Origin: Branchiostoma floridae
Taxonomy: Eukaryota > Chordata > Leptocardii > Amphioxiformes > Branchiostomatidae
Assembly (NCBI RefSeq): GCF_000003815.2
Contig: NC_049992.1
Location: forward strand, 17,457,432-17,521,431
Direction: 5' to 3'
Length of the DNA stretch: 64,000 nucleotides
Shown here one piece after another: positions 23,301-35,300 of this stretch. The stretch's first letter is position 1. Each line of letters begins with the position of its first letter. The notes under the pieces are model-generated. The model saw nothing but the letters and a program-made list of their open reading frames with translations. It was not told the DNA's origin and made no database searches. The position numbers and the translations under genes were made by a program.

Positions 23301-26300
23301 TCCTCCGGCCCATTGTGTACCTAGGCCAAACCGATGTTTTGGGCAAACAGTCAGTTTGCTTTTTTCCTCCTCCGAGAGATTGAACCTACCCGATCTGTTC
23401 AGAATCAGGTTCTGCTCTGTAATATCTGCCTGCCCCTGTCCACGTCCACTGAGACCTAGGCTGAATAGGTACTGCGTTACGTCTCTCTTGCAGGCAGTTA
23501 CTGGTATGACAGATATATCTGACGGAGAGTAATGTGAAGAACCACACTCTGACTCCGGGCTTGCAAACGTGCAACTCATTGTTTAGCAACCTACACGAAG
23601 GACACAAAACCGTATAAACTACATGGAATAAATCGGCCATACATGAGAACTCTCAACACACATTTGCAGTAAAATGCAAGACTTACATTGTAATACATGC
23701 AACTGACCCCTGAAGGTTCAATAGAAACACTGTGAGATGTCACAATAATGGGAATGTCTCCGTTCATTCTTAACTATTCATGAATTATTATGATGTACAC
23801 TTACTAAGGGCTTAATTACGATGAAAGTAAAATGCTGGAACCTTACCCTTGTGTATGGTTGTTTCAAAACTCCAAGTTTTCCTGTGAATTCTGGCCTCCA
23901 CTCATCTGGTGGTGCCTTTGGGGTTTTTAGAGTGTCTTAACATTCTCTTGAATGGCCATTTGAATCAGTGGAAATACAAAAAAGTGCCCTTAGCAAAGAG
24001 TAAAAATACCTTAGACAAACGACTGTGTTAGTGGACAATGAAATTCAAAGCTAATGTGTATTTTGTCAACATATCTGTGCCCAAAACCCATAGAAAACCC
24101 CGCGTTAGGTAAAGAGGTCATCAGATCCTTATCTTTATAGCATGACCCCAATCGTCTGGGTCAAACCTTAGAATAACAGAACAAGGCACAGTTTCTGACT
24201 GGGGGAAATGAGGGAGGGTTTAAATTACACCAAGACTTGCTCATTGTCATCTATCCAGCACGCTTTCGTACTGGAAATAAGGAGCAGCTAAAGTGTTCCT
24301 TTTCTTGATGTAAAAGATATGTTGGAAGAAAAGTCATAAAGAAATCAGTTGTCTTATCTTAGAATTTATTCATTCTTTTTTTAGTTTTAAATTTATGATT
24401 TATCTGCAAAAAAAACGGACATGGCAACGATTTTGCTTTTCTTATTTCTACATTGATAATCCCAGGTCCTAATTCCAAGAAGAACGTTTGAAAAACATTG
24501 AAATGAAGCGCTGTTTGTTCACAAAAAAGTTCACAAGAAATGCAGGTCACACTATAGGCACAGTTATGAAAATAGCTAGTTTGCATTTGGAAAACCCCAT
24601 GCAGGGCCGTCTGGAGTTGTCGGATAGAGTGATAATAATAATGATAAGCTTTACGTCTTCTTGATTAGTAACAATGTTGCTTTTTACTATAGAAGCTTGA
24701 ATAGCTACCCTACCGAAACTGGCTTCTCAGCATTTTATTGACGAAAAACCGACACATCCTTGTAACGACACACTATATCATCGAGTATATGTGGCCCAAC
24801 TGGAGGACAACTGTTTTTGAACGACATGTTCGTCTCTCCAGCAACGTTAAGGGGTGGGGGGGTGGGGGTGGGGGTGGGGAGTTAAATTAGTTGTTGTTAA
24901 AGAAAAGAAAAGTATACATGTATTTAGTAAGAGCTAACATCTGTTCAATAACTTAACACATTAAGTCTGCGCATATAGGACAAATGCAGTATCACTACTA
25001 TATCAGATAAGTACAATTTTGCAAAACCCCATACACAGCCTTGTCATTGACTGCGTAGTAACAGGACCGTATATACAGCGTAACTTTTAGCAAACGGAGT
25101 AGAGAACAGCAATCAAATTTTGATAATAATCAGCATGCGAAATCATATTTGAAGATCCTTAAAACCCCCATATGGAGCCCATGTCTATATCTGTAATCGC
25201 TCCTAGTATCTATTATAATAATCTATTGTGTTTACTTCATAAAACAACAAATCTACCCATGACATCCCCCATAGTAAGATGTCATTACCTGATTTATTGT
25301 AATAAAAAATCCCAGAACACCCCATAAAGATCCTCCAGTCACGACTGACATTATCTATGTCCCAATTAGACGACAACTGTTTCTGAATAACCACATGTTC
25401 CTCTATCCAGCAACATTAAAATCATTCTCCAAAACCACCGCTCACTTGAGAAAAAGGCCTCTAAAAATTTTGAGCTGAAATTTGTGAAAATTCTGATCCC
25501 TGTCCTGGTAATATTAGAACGAGTATTTACCTACGACTTTGATTTCCAGATACCCTAAGTACAGTAGTTTCTTACCACAAAATCTGGGGCCTTGGCATTG
25601 ACATTGAAAGGGTGAACAAGGGGGTTATCAGAACCATTAAAATGTAAATTTTGCCATCGTTGAATTTTAGCCATTTTTAGAGGCCTTTTTCTCAAGTGAG
25701 CGGTGGTTTTGGAGAATGGTTTTAATGTTGCTGGATAGAGGAACATGTGGTTATTCAGAAACAGTTGTCGTCTAATAGAGTTAATTCCAGTTGTGGCGGC
25801 CATGTTGGATTTCCGGGGTCATCCGGGGTCATGGCACCAGAACGAGACTGCAGGTGGTACCAGCTGGGCATTCTACTATATAGGCTGTATTGCAGACATA
25901 AGTATGCCATCTTCGGGAGTGCATTTCACCCCTCTAAGGTTAACAACTGCACAATATATGCCTGTTATCTATAGAAAATACTGTTTTGGAAATTTGAACT
26001 TGATTTTGGTGATATTTTTTATTAATTTTTCACATTTTTTGACGGGTGACCTGAGAACAATTAATGTCAGTGTTTATATCCTCCATGTGTGCTGTGTATC
26101 GGTATCTGTGATTAAAACCTACAAAAACATGGAAATATCGGGGTGACAAACCTTTTGGTAGAAATTTAGAAGACATTTGGCTGTTATTCTGATGATTTCT
26201 AGATGCCAAGAACCGTTCTGCAAACTCCGCTCTATGGGAAAATCCTGCGGCACTCAATGGGGAAGGCGGTGTATGTACCGGGTGTGCTCCTTTACTTGTT

Positions 26301-29300
26301 TCCCAATTTATCTGACAGTGTTTTTATTGTTTTATTTTAGTTTAAACAACATACCCCGTAAGAAAAATGTCCACATGTTGTATAACATTGTGGGATGAAA
26401 TGTAGCAGATTGTTTACTGTTGTTTTTGCAATTTTTTCAATGCCAAGGTGGGAAAAAAAAACATAACTTTGATTATAAGTGCCAGCGGAGGAGGGATTGT
26501 AGCCTGAGTGTCATCCTAGGTAGCTTACCGGGCTCCCATACTCACCCCTCACAAACCAGAGGGGTGAGTATGAGAGCCTCCGTAACCAACTAGGATAATA
26601 CTCAGGCTAGAGTCGACCCTCACATTACTCTAAAAACCGGACTTCATGCCAGTTTCAGATCAGTGTGGGTGGAAATGTGACAGAATTTTCACAGACGCTG
26701 CGAACATCTGTTAAAAAAACTACGTATTACTAAGTTCTATCACCAATTTACCTCTTCCACTGACGATAAAATTTACGTTTTTCTCCACATTGGCATTGAA
26801 AAATCCCTAACAGAAAAAAATCTGCTACATTTCATCCCACAATTTTATGGACCCAACATGTGGAATTTGTTGTGTAGGGTTATGTTGTTTAAACTAGAAT
26901 AAAACAATGAAAACATGATTTGGGAAGAAAGCAAAGGAGCACACCCGGCATGACATTCCCATAGAGAGTAGTTTGCAGAACGGATCTTGGCATCAATACA
27001 TCATCAGAACAACTGCCAAATGTCTTCTAAATTTCTACCCGCAAAGATGTCATCCACATATTTTGTGTATTTGTAGGGTTTTATCCCAATAGTAAACCTA
27101 CTATATCACAGTTACCAATACAAAGCACTCATGGATGATATAAACACTGACACTAATTGTTCTCAGGTCACCCATAAAAAATGTGAAAAATTGATTAAAA
27201 AATATCACCAAAATCAAATTCAAATGTCCCAAACAATATTTTCTATATATAACAGGCATATATTGTGCAGTTGTTAACCTTAGAGGGGTGAAATGCACTC
27301 CCGAAGATGGCATACTTATGTCTGCAATACAGCCTATATAGTAGAATGCCCAGCTGGTACCACCTGCAGTCTCGTTCTGGTGCCATGACCCCGGATGACC
27401 CCGGAAATCCAACATGGCCGCCACAACTGGAATTAACTCTATTAGACGACAACTGTTTCTGAATAACCACATGTTCCTCTATCCAGCAACATTAAAACCA
27501 TTCTCCAAAACCACCGCTCACTTGAGAAAAAGGCCTCTAAAAATGGCTAAAATTCAACGATGGCAAAATTTACATTTTAATGGTTCTGATAACCCCCTTG
27601 TTCACCCTTTCAATGTCAATGCCAAGGCCCCAGATTTTGTGGTAAGAAACTACTGTACTTAGGGTATCTGGAAATCAAAGTCGTAGGTAAATACTCGTTC
27701 TAATATTACCAGGACAGGGATCAGAATTTTCACAAATTTCAGCTCAAAATGCCTTGATTTTTTGGGGTCCCAAAAGGGGATCCCAGAACTCCACAACCAA
27801 AGATACCTGAGAAGTTTTAATTGTATGGTTGGTGAAGGTTCCACCCACCTATCCCACATGCAAAATATGAGCGGATTTGGCTGACCCCCATCTTCCGACC
27901 TCTGCCTGGTTTTCTCATGCAATGACTCTTAATGTGTTTTTGTTAACCTTTATGATTGTTGAAAAAACGTGTGTCCATAACCATTTTCTGCACTAATTAT
28001 CATCTGGACAGGTAGTAATAAACTACATTGAAGTAATCATATAAAACGCCCCTCAAATTCTCTGGCTAAAAAATGCCACCTAGCGACTTTTGTAAAACTA
28101 CAGAAAAGATTCCCATGCATCCTTTACTTACGTTTATAAACGGGTTGTCCTGAACAAGTTGTAGGGCGATATCGGTGCACCCAAGGGCTTGTGCGTCGGT
28201 AGGGACTTTGCCGTCATGTTCCCACGCCCTGAATGTGAAAGGTAAAAAATTCAAAACATTTTCTATCATCTGGTCGGCGTTATCCATGTGGATGTCTTTA
28301 TGAGGGGTGCCTAAGCATTCGCACGAACCCTATGAAATTCGTACGAATATTATGTGATACGCACGAACCACTATGCAAAAACGCACGAATATTATGAAAT
28401 TCGCACGAATCACTATGCGAAAACGTACGAATTTTATGAAATTCGCACGATTCACTATGTGACACTAACGAACACTATGTGATTCGCACGATCCTTATGC
28501 GAAACCAGCGGCCGGGAGGAGGCATGATTTTGATCGTTTCTACCCGTGATATTTATATTTCAAGGCATGCAATGGACATTTACCGTCGCAAAGATGTATT
28601 TGATAGCCTGTGAGCTACTGTTTTGCTTCATTTCGGCGTGTTACATCGTATTTTCCGTCGCCGAAGCGGCGAAGCCGCCATCTTGAAAATCCCGCTCCGT
28701 CTGTCACGTGACCCCGGCAGTGGTTACGCAATTTCGCATAAGGATCGTGCGAATCACATAGTGTTCGTGTGTGTCACATAGTGATTCGTGCGAATTTCAT
28801 AATATTCGTGCGTTTTTGCATAGTGTTTCGTGCGAATTTCATAATATTCGTGCGTTTTCGCATAGTGATTCGCGTGTATCACATAATATTCGTACGAATT
28901 TCATAGGGTTCGTGCGAATGCTTAGGCACCCCTGTTTATCAAGGATCACGATGTTGCGAACTCTCGAAGTTTTGGGGAATCACGCGTGGTTTGGCAAATC
29001 ACGCGTGATTCCACGAGACCTAGAGAGGGAAGAGGTAACAAACTGCAGCACGTCACCGGAACGTACTGCGCCTGCGCGAAAAGTATAGACATGCTAAACC
29101 TTGCTAAACCCCCGGTTTACTAAAGGGCCGCATTTAAGAAAGTACGTGCGTATATAAGGGTGAAATCCCGTGTACGTTTTACATGAAACCATGTCTCTAA
29201 CATATATTGTGCAACAAGCGGGATTTCAATGCAACGTTGACCAAACCAAGCCCCAAACCACCAGGGTTCGCGCAGGCGCAGTACGTTCCGGTGACGTGCT

Positions 29301-32300
29301 ACAAACTGCTACATTTGCACCACTATTTATTCTGTTAACCCATTGGTCCGATAGGGATGACGTCACTTCCGGTTACCAGGTATATATAGAGGTGCACACC
29401 TGAGCACAACGTGCATGCTGCCAGATTCCCCGACCACGTCTGGGTCCACACTCCGCCGGCACCGCCGAAGCAAACATGTCCAAGCTGAAGATGCCGACAG
29501 GAGGTTTGCGTTAGTTTCAGCGCCCAGTGACGGTCGGTCTGGGACGCCGAAGGGACCTCGAGGGTTTAGCGGTATCGCTGGGTCGGCGTACGGGGGACGT
29601 TGGTCCCCCGGAAGGTTTGACGAGATATTCTGTGTCTCCTCGTGTTTTCAATTACCGTGTGTGCTTTCAGGAGTGCAGAGTACCGTCCTTGTTCTTGCCG
29701 TGCTGGACACCTGGAATTCTGAGGGCCGGCTGTATTGTTCTAACATTTACATTTCTGTCGCGTATTCGTATGTATGAGCTTTTAGCGGCTCGGGGGAGGA
29801 TGGCCGCCTTACACCATTTTTCGTTTTACAGCTTCAATTTTTTTTTCCTAGGCCGGGTCGAGTTTAGGACGTTTTTAGTTCACGCTGGTGTTCTGTTCTG
29901 CGTGGAGCTGAGTGATTCTTGTGTGGTTTCGTGACCTTGTGTATGTTTTTAGCAGCGTTCGACAGCAACATCCAAGCAGATAGTTGGTGCCCACGTGGCA
30001 AGCCGGGGGTTCTCTGAAATTCCTTTGTCGCCATGTTTTTGCATCCTTTCTATCCTCTGCAAAGGAAACCTGGGGGTGTTGGCTTTTATGCTGAGGTGTG
30101 GAGCAGAACGAGAGTTTCCAGATTTTATGTCATTTTCTGATTTCGTGAATATTTTCAGGCAGGAACAGAGGAAGACGATGGCATGGTCCAGGAGGCTGTG
30201 TTGGGGTTTTCTGCTACCATTTGTTTTAGTTTGTATGTGTATGAGTGTGCACCTGTAAGGCGTGGTGACTGAGTTGTGGACACGCGTGGCCCCAGACACT
30301 CCACGTAACGCGGCTCGCTCGCATGTGGGATCTGGGCGGTGTGGAAGTTGCGTATGTTTTAGACTTGTCTGTCTGGGACCGGACCTGTTGCCGGGCACCC
30401 GTCCCTTCCCACTGTCTCATGGTTCACGTGTTGTTCATACAGGTCTGACGCTTTCCCCCTCCAACAACAGGGATGCGCGGGACACACCACCACCCAGAGC
30501 CGGCATAAGCCACCCTCAACCTCGCCAGATGTGCGGCCTGATAGGACCCGTTGGTGGCCTGCACAAGCCTTAGCAGCAGAGAGGGCTCAAGACGCGCCGG
30601 GAACCTGTTAGCCGAACAATTAGGCTGTGATGTTTTATATTGTGAACCATGTTTTTTGTGCCGAACATAGTGCTACAAGGGACAGCGGTCAGAGGATCAG
30701 GGTCGACTGGCGCTCCAGTCCCCGACACCGCCCAGCCCCTGCCGGTCAGTTCAGCTAACCCCGCCGACAACTCAAGGAACCGTAAGTCATTTTCCCCCTA
30801 CTTTTCGTGAATAAATTTTTGACATGTCGTTCTCCAGTGCGATGGGGTGCCGCGGGATGCTGGAGGGTTAGGATCTAATCGAGCAACCCTGTTTTGAGAT
30901 TGGTCTGACCAAGAACGTCTTTGGTCTGACGCCGTTTATAGCACGGCAAGATATCGTTCAGTGCGATGGGGTTCCGCGGTAAGCTGAATGACCCCCCCCC
31001 CCCCCCCAAAAAAAAATGTGCAGTCTTTCTTCAGCTCGGTGTGACGTTATCCAGTGCGAAGGGTTTCCGCGGAAGGCTGGACGATCCGAGAAACTGTGTT
31101 CTTTTAATCCTTTTTCGTGATTTGTTGTGATATCATCCAGTGCGAAGGGGTTCCGCGGAAAGCTGGATTCTTGGAAAACCCTAAAAGTTGTGTACGCTCT
31201 TGTTTGACATTTGGCGATTTTATCCAGCGCGACGGGGTCCCGCGGAAGGCTGGATAACATGCTATGCGGGAGTGTGTAAGGACTTGGTCCGGACTGAGGC
31301 TCGGTTATAGTGTATGTGGGACACGGGCATAAGGAATGGAGTGGGCAATATGTTTTGCGTTTTTTGAAATTGTGCGCATAGGATTTTGTTGTTTTTCGGT
31401 ACATTGCGGATTTTGCCAGATGCACTAGAGAGCTCCCTTTATGGGACATCAGAAGGGCGTGGTTCCGATCCCAAAGTCGCCGAGTAGATAGGATAGCATT
31501 CGAAGAATTTTCATTCCTTCCTGTTTTCGCTCAACTTATGTACGTGGAGAAATTTAGATCGGTATTCTCGGCGTTGACTTTCCCTCAGTTTTCGAAGCGC
31601 GATTAGAGTGGGTAAACGTTGTTTTGATGAAGTTCAGAGAAGAACATGATGAAGTGTGGGGGACAAGTCGAGAGATATAAGAAAGGGATTGGATGGGTAA
31701 GGGGAGAGGAAAGGTGAGAGAGTGATGATAAGGACGGGAAGACGGGATGAAGATAGGGAGTGATTTTAACAGTTTCAGGAAGAGGAAAGGAGCGACTAGA
31801 TACCTTTGGAAAGTATCATAGTAGGGAGGCGACGAAGTGAAAGCAATTGAATGCCGGGAATAGGTAGGAGCATAACAGCCAAAGAGGGCTGGGGCAAAGA
31901 CGGCAGTTTTCCGCATCACTTCATACCGGAGGATCAATGGCGAACAGGACAAATAGGATACTATTTATTCTGTTCGCCCATTGGTCCGATAGGGATGACG
32001 TCACTTCCGGTTACCAGGTATATATAGAGGTGCACACCTGAGCACAACGTGCATGCTGCCAGATCCTCCGTCCTCGTCTGGGGCCTAAAGCGAACCCGCC
32101 CACCCAACCCTCGACATGTTCTCGCTTCGGGCGGTGCTGGGCGCCCGCTATACGGCGGGCGCATTAGCTCACAGACAACTTTAGGCTTCAGACGGCAGTT
32201 TTCCGCATCACTTCATACCGGAGGATCAATGGCGAACAGGACAAATAGGATACTTTCTCAACTGCAGAGATCACCTTGTCTGATGGTGGCAAGCAAGTCT

Positions 32301-35300
32301 AGCATAACAGCCATGCTAGGGTAACACAATGGATCTCGACGTTTTAGGGAATCGATCACGCGACTGGCCCTCCCCGAAGGAGGCCGGCCGGATGTTAAGG
32401 TGATATCTCACTGCACTTGGGGCATCGGTGCGGCACTGCGGGGTACGAAAGATGACGAATTTCAGAGATAAAGAACGAATTTTCTTACGTTTTGTGCATT
32501 CTGTTGTCTTCTAAGTCATACTTATACGTGTTACGAAAAATCTAGATTATAAAAAAAATCGGCAAAATAACAAAATCATGTCGCAGTCAACGAACCCCGC
32601 AGTGACACACCGGTGTCCCAAATGCAGTGAGATACCACCTTTAGGCGGGCTGATATAAGCGATATTTTATCAGGCTAGAGGTGAACGTCCTTTCCGTCCC
32701 ACCTGTTTGCTGCATAGGCGTATGATGCGGCGGGAGTGGCGTGGGTGATTCGTGACGTCACAACGATGCCGGTGGACTTCCCTGTCTCGAGAAAAAAAAA
32801 TTACACAATCAATATACAGGACTTTGCTTAAAATATATAGGCTATTGTTGAACTTTATCTATATATCTCTACATGTATCTACGATCTATCTATCAACATC
32901 TATATCTATCTATATCTAGCTAGCTACAGCTACAGCTATCTATCTATTTATATATAACTATCTTTCTCTCTCTCTCTTTCTAAATTTGTGTGTATATGCT
33001 ATGAAAGTTAATCCATATAATAACGAATAACATATATTACATCATGCAGAATACTATAGGCACTTTGTGTTAATGATAGTTCTAGATGTTCATTTGTCAT
33101 AGACACAAACTTTAGTTTACTTTTGTGATTCCTCGTGCAAAGTGAACGACATTAGTTAGCGCACGAAATATAGAAGCGTTACGTTAACGTTTTTTTTCAC
33201 CTTTATCCACGGCGAAACCTCTATCCGTCGCTTTTAAAAACGGGGTATTTGAGGATATCAAGTCGACGGACGGAGGTTCCAAACTGCAGTATTTTGAAAA
33301 TATTGTGACTACCCTTCGTCGACTTGATATCCCCAAATACCATATGCATGTTATGATTCAGACTCATGGACACTAACTAAGTCTCTGTCCAACAAACTGG
33401 ATGGTAACTACACACGTCTGCTTCGTTACGCTCTGAATGTACCCTGGCAGAGTCGCATCGGAAACAAAAAAAAACTGTACAACGGACTTCCCCCGATCAC
33501 TAGAACTATTTAGAATAGAAGACTGGCTCTTGCTGGCCATGTAGCACGTCAGGAGGAGATGGCTGCCAAATAAAGTTCTCCTCTGGGAACCTGAAGCGAA
33601 GAGAAAAAGGGGACGACCGAACCTGACACTTAAGAAAGTTCTGGAGGATGAGGTCGGTTTAAAGGACCACAACTTGCTAGCCGCCATGCTAGACAGAGAT
33701 GCATGGTCGGACATTGTTAATGGCACCTCATATGAGGATGAACTGAACTGAACTGTTCCAAAAACAACGGACATAGGTTACCCCGCGGTTAAAGGTGAAC
33801 TAGCGTTACCTGCAGCGTGCGCGTGTTCGAGGACGGACGTGACTTTTCCAGTTAGACTGGCGGCACAGTCGCCATAGGCCACCGTTCCGTCCACTGCTAA
33901 GGTCTCGTAGTTCGCCTTCACGCATCAATACCATGTTCCCAAAACAACAACGGGTATAGGTTACCCCGCGGTTAAAGGTGAACAAGCCTTACCCGCAGCG
34001 TGCGCGTGTTCAAGGACGGACGTGACTTTTCCAGTTAGACTCGCGGCACAGTCGTCATAGGCCACCATGCCGTCCACTCCCAGGGTCTCGTAGTTTGCCT
34101 TCACGCCTCCCAGATATGCTGTTGCGGTAGCCGCGGAGTCCCCAGTCTGACGGTCTAAGTTATACGTCTGCAACGACAACGGAAAAAGCGAAAAGTGATG
34201 TAAAAGTTACGACGTGGTCGCATTTGTAGTAGAATTTTAAAGCAGGCTGTAACAAAGCCGACCGCTGACAATACATACATACATACATAATTCATCCGGC
34301 TTTACACCGGTGAGGCACAGTCCAAAGCACAAGTTTTCCAGTATGATCCTTCATGGCAGACACTAAACTTGACCCTGACAGTCCAATGTCTCTTTCTATC
34401 ATTGTCTTTAAGGTAATGTATGGTCGGCCAACTCTGCGCCTTCCTTCTGGCAGCGAGTCCATCAGTCTCCCTGCAGGCTCGTTCCCACGAACCACGTGCC
34501 CTGCCAGGGCGAGCCGGCGCCGCCTCACCACAGATGAAATGGCTGGGAGTGGGCCGTATAGTTGCTTGTTGGTTAAACAGTCTCTCCATGAAACATTATA
34601 CACCTTTCTCAACATTTTCGTATAAGTACCATCCAATACAATAATTGAGATATGTAAGGCAAGTGCACGACAAGTGCACCTGTAAAACATAATTAAAAGG
34701 ACACACACACACACAAATTTCTCTAAAAGACAAAAGTAGGTAAATCGCCTTTTGGCGACAAATGTTTGTAGTTATAGCGACTTTTGGCGTAGAATAAGTG
34801 TTATGATAGCGCCCATTTGCATTTTCTAAAAATAATTTTTTTACCGTAGGTACTTAAGATGATAAATTAGTTCCTTTTCCCAACCAGTTGAAGGATGTCT
34901 TTGGCCAATAGTTACTAACACAGGCACGGCCCGATGGGATACCTGCTAAACGAACCACCAACGAATAAACGAACCAACGAACGAACCAACGAACGAACCA
35001 ACGAACGAACCAACGAACCAACCAACCAACCAACCAACCAACCAACCAACCAACCAAACAAACAAACAAACAAACAAGCAAACAAACAGACAAATTAACA
35101 CAACCAAACAAACAAATAGCCAGTGTTTACACAATCTCTCGCTGGCTGTGGTTAATAACCCCCCCCCCTTCCGAGACGGTGGCAACTGTAAAGCCAGCCG
35201 CTAGGAGCGCGATTTTAGTCAGGCTAACAACTAACCAACCAACCAAACTATCCAATGATTCTAACAAAACAATCAAACAAACAAGCTCACAGAAACAACC

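Larger units (their letters stand above)
18826..25463 (-). mobile_element. DNA transposon with very long terminal inverted repeats
   Basis: The left inverted repeat runs from about 18826 (TTAAGAGTCATTGCATGAG) to about 19700. Its inner part, 19237-19700, is reverse-complemented at 25463-24980, for example the 63-residue open frame at 19300-19491 (+) reappears at 25203-25394 (-) with a single changed residue. The outer 410 bp of the right repeat are missing, replaced at 25465 by the next element. Between the repeats lies one large transposase-like gene (20055-23579) on the minus strand. A TTAA word lies at the outer left end, which may be a target-site duplication as in piggyBac- or Kolobok-type elements; this is tentative. 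The element sits in AP-1 intron 5. Confidence 0.82.
29322..32082 (+). mobile_element. Retroelement-like block bounded by 120-bp direct repeats
   Basis: Sequence 29322-29444 recurs at 31960-32082 with about 90 percent identity, 2638 bp apart. The inside is GC-rich and has no reverse transcriptase, integrase or gag signal. It contains the hairpin array and a C-run/A-run tract at about 30990-31016. This could be an internally noncoding LTR-type or TRIM-like element, or a host duplication; no primer-binding site is convincing. Confidence 0.5.
31899..32254. repeat. 292-bp unit with its first 64 bp repeated
   Basis: GACGGCAGTTTTCCGCATCA ... AGGATACT occurs at 31899-31961 and again at 32191-32254. 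The intervening part contains promoter cassette 2 and a GC hairpin. Confidence 0.85.

Noticed and set aside
25203-27662. Open frames of 60-130 residues repeated at 19.3, 25.2, 25.6, 25.7 and 27.4 kb
   Set aside because: They are pieces of the terminal inverted repeats read in both directions, not separate genes.
29415-30573. Overlapping frames of 100-150 residues in the GC-rich block
   Set aside because: No domain, no conserved motif, and frames on both strands are equally long, as expected from GC-rich noncoding DNA.
32119-32166. Helitron 3' end (GC hairpin followed by CTRR)
   Set aside because: The hairpin is perfect, but no CTRR terminus follows at the right distance and no Rep/helicase or 5' TC end was found.
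34854-35185. Minus-strand frames encoding LVGWLVGWL and FVRWFVRW repeats
   Set aside because: Translation of the CCAA/CGAAC microsatellite; hydrophobic appearance is accidental.
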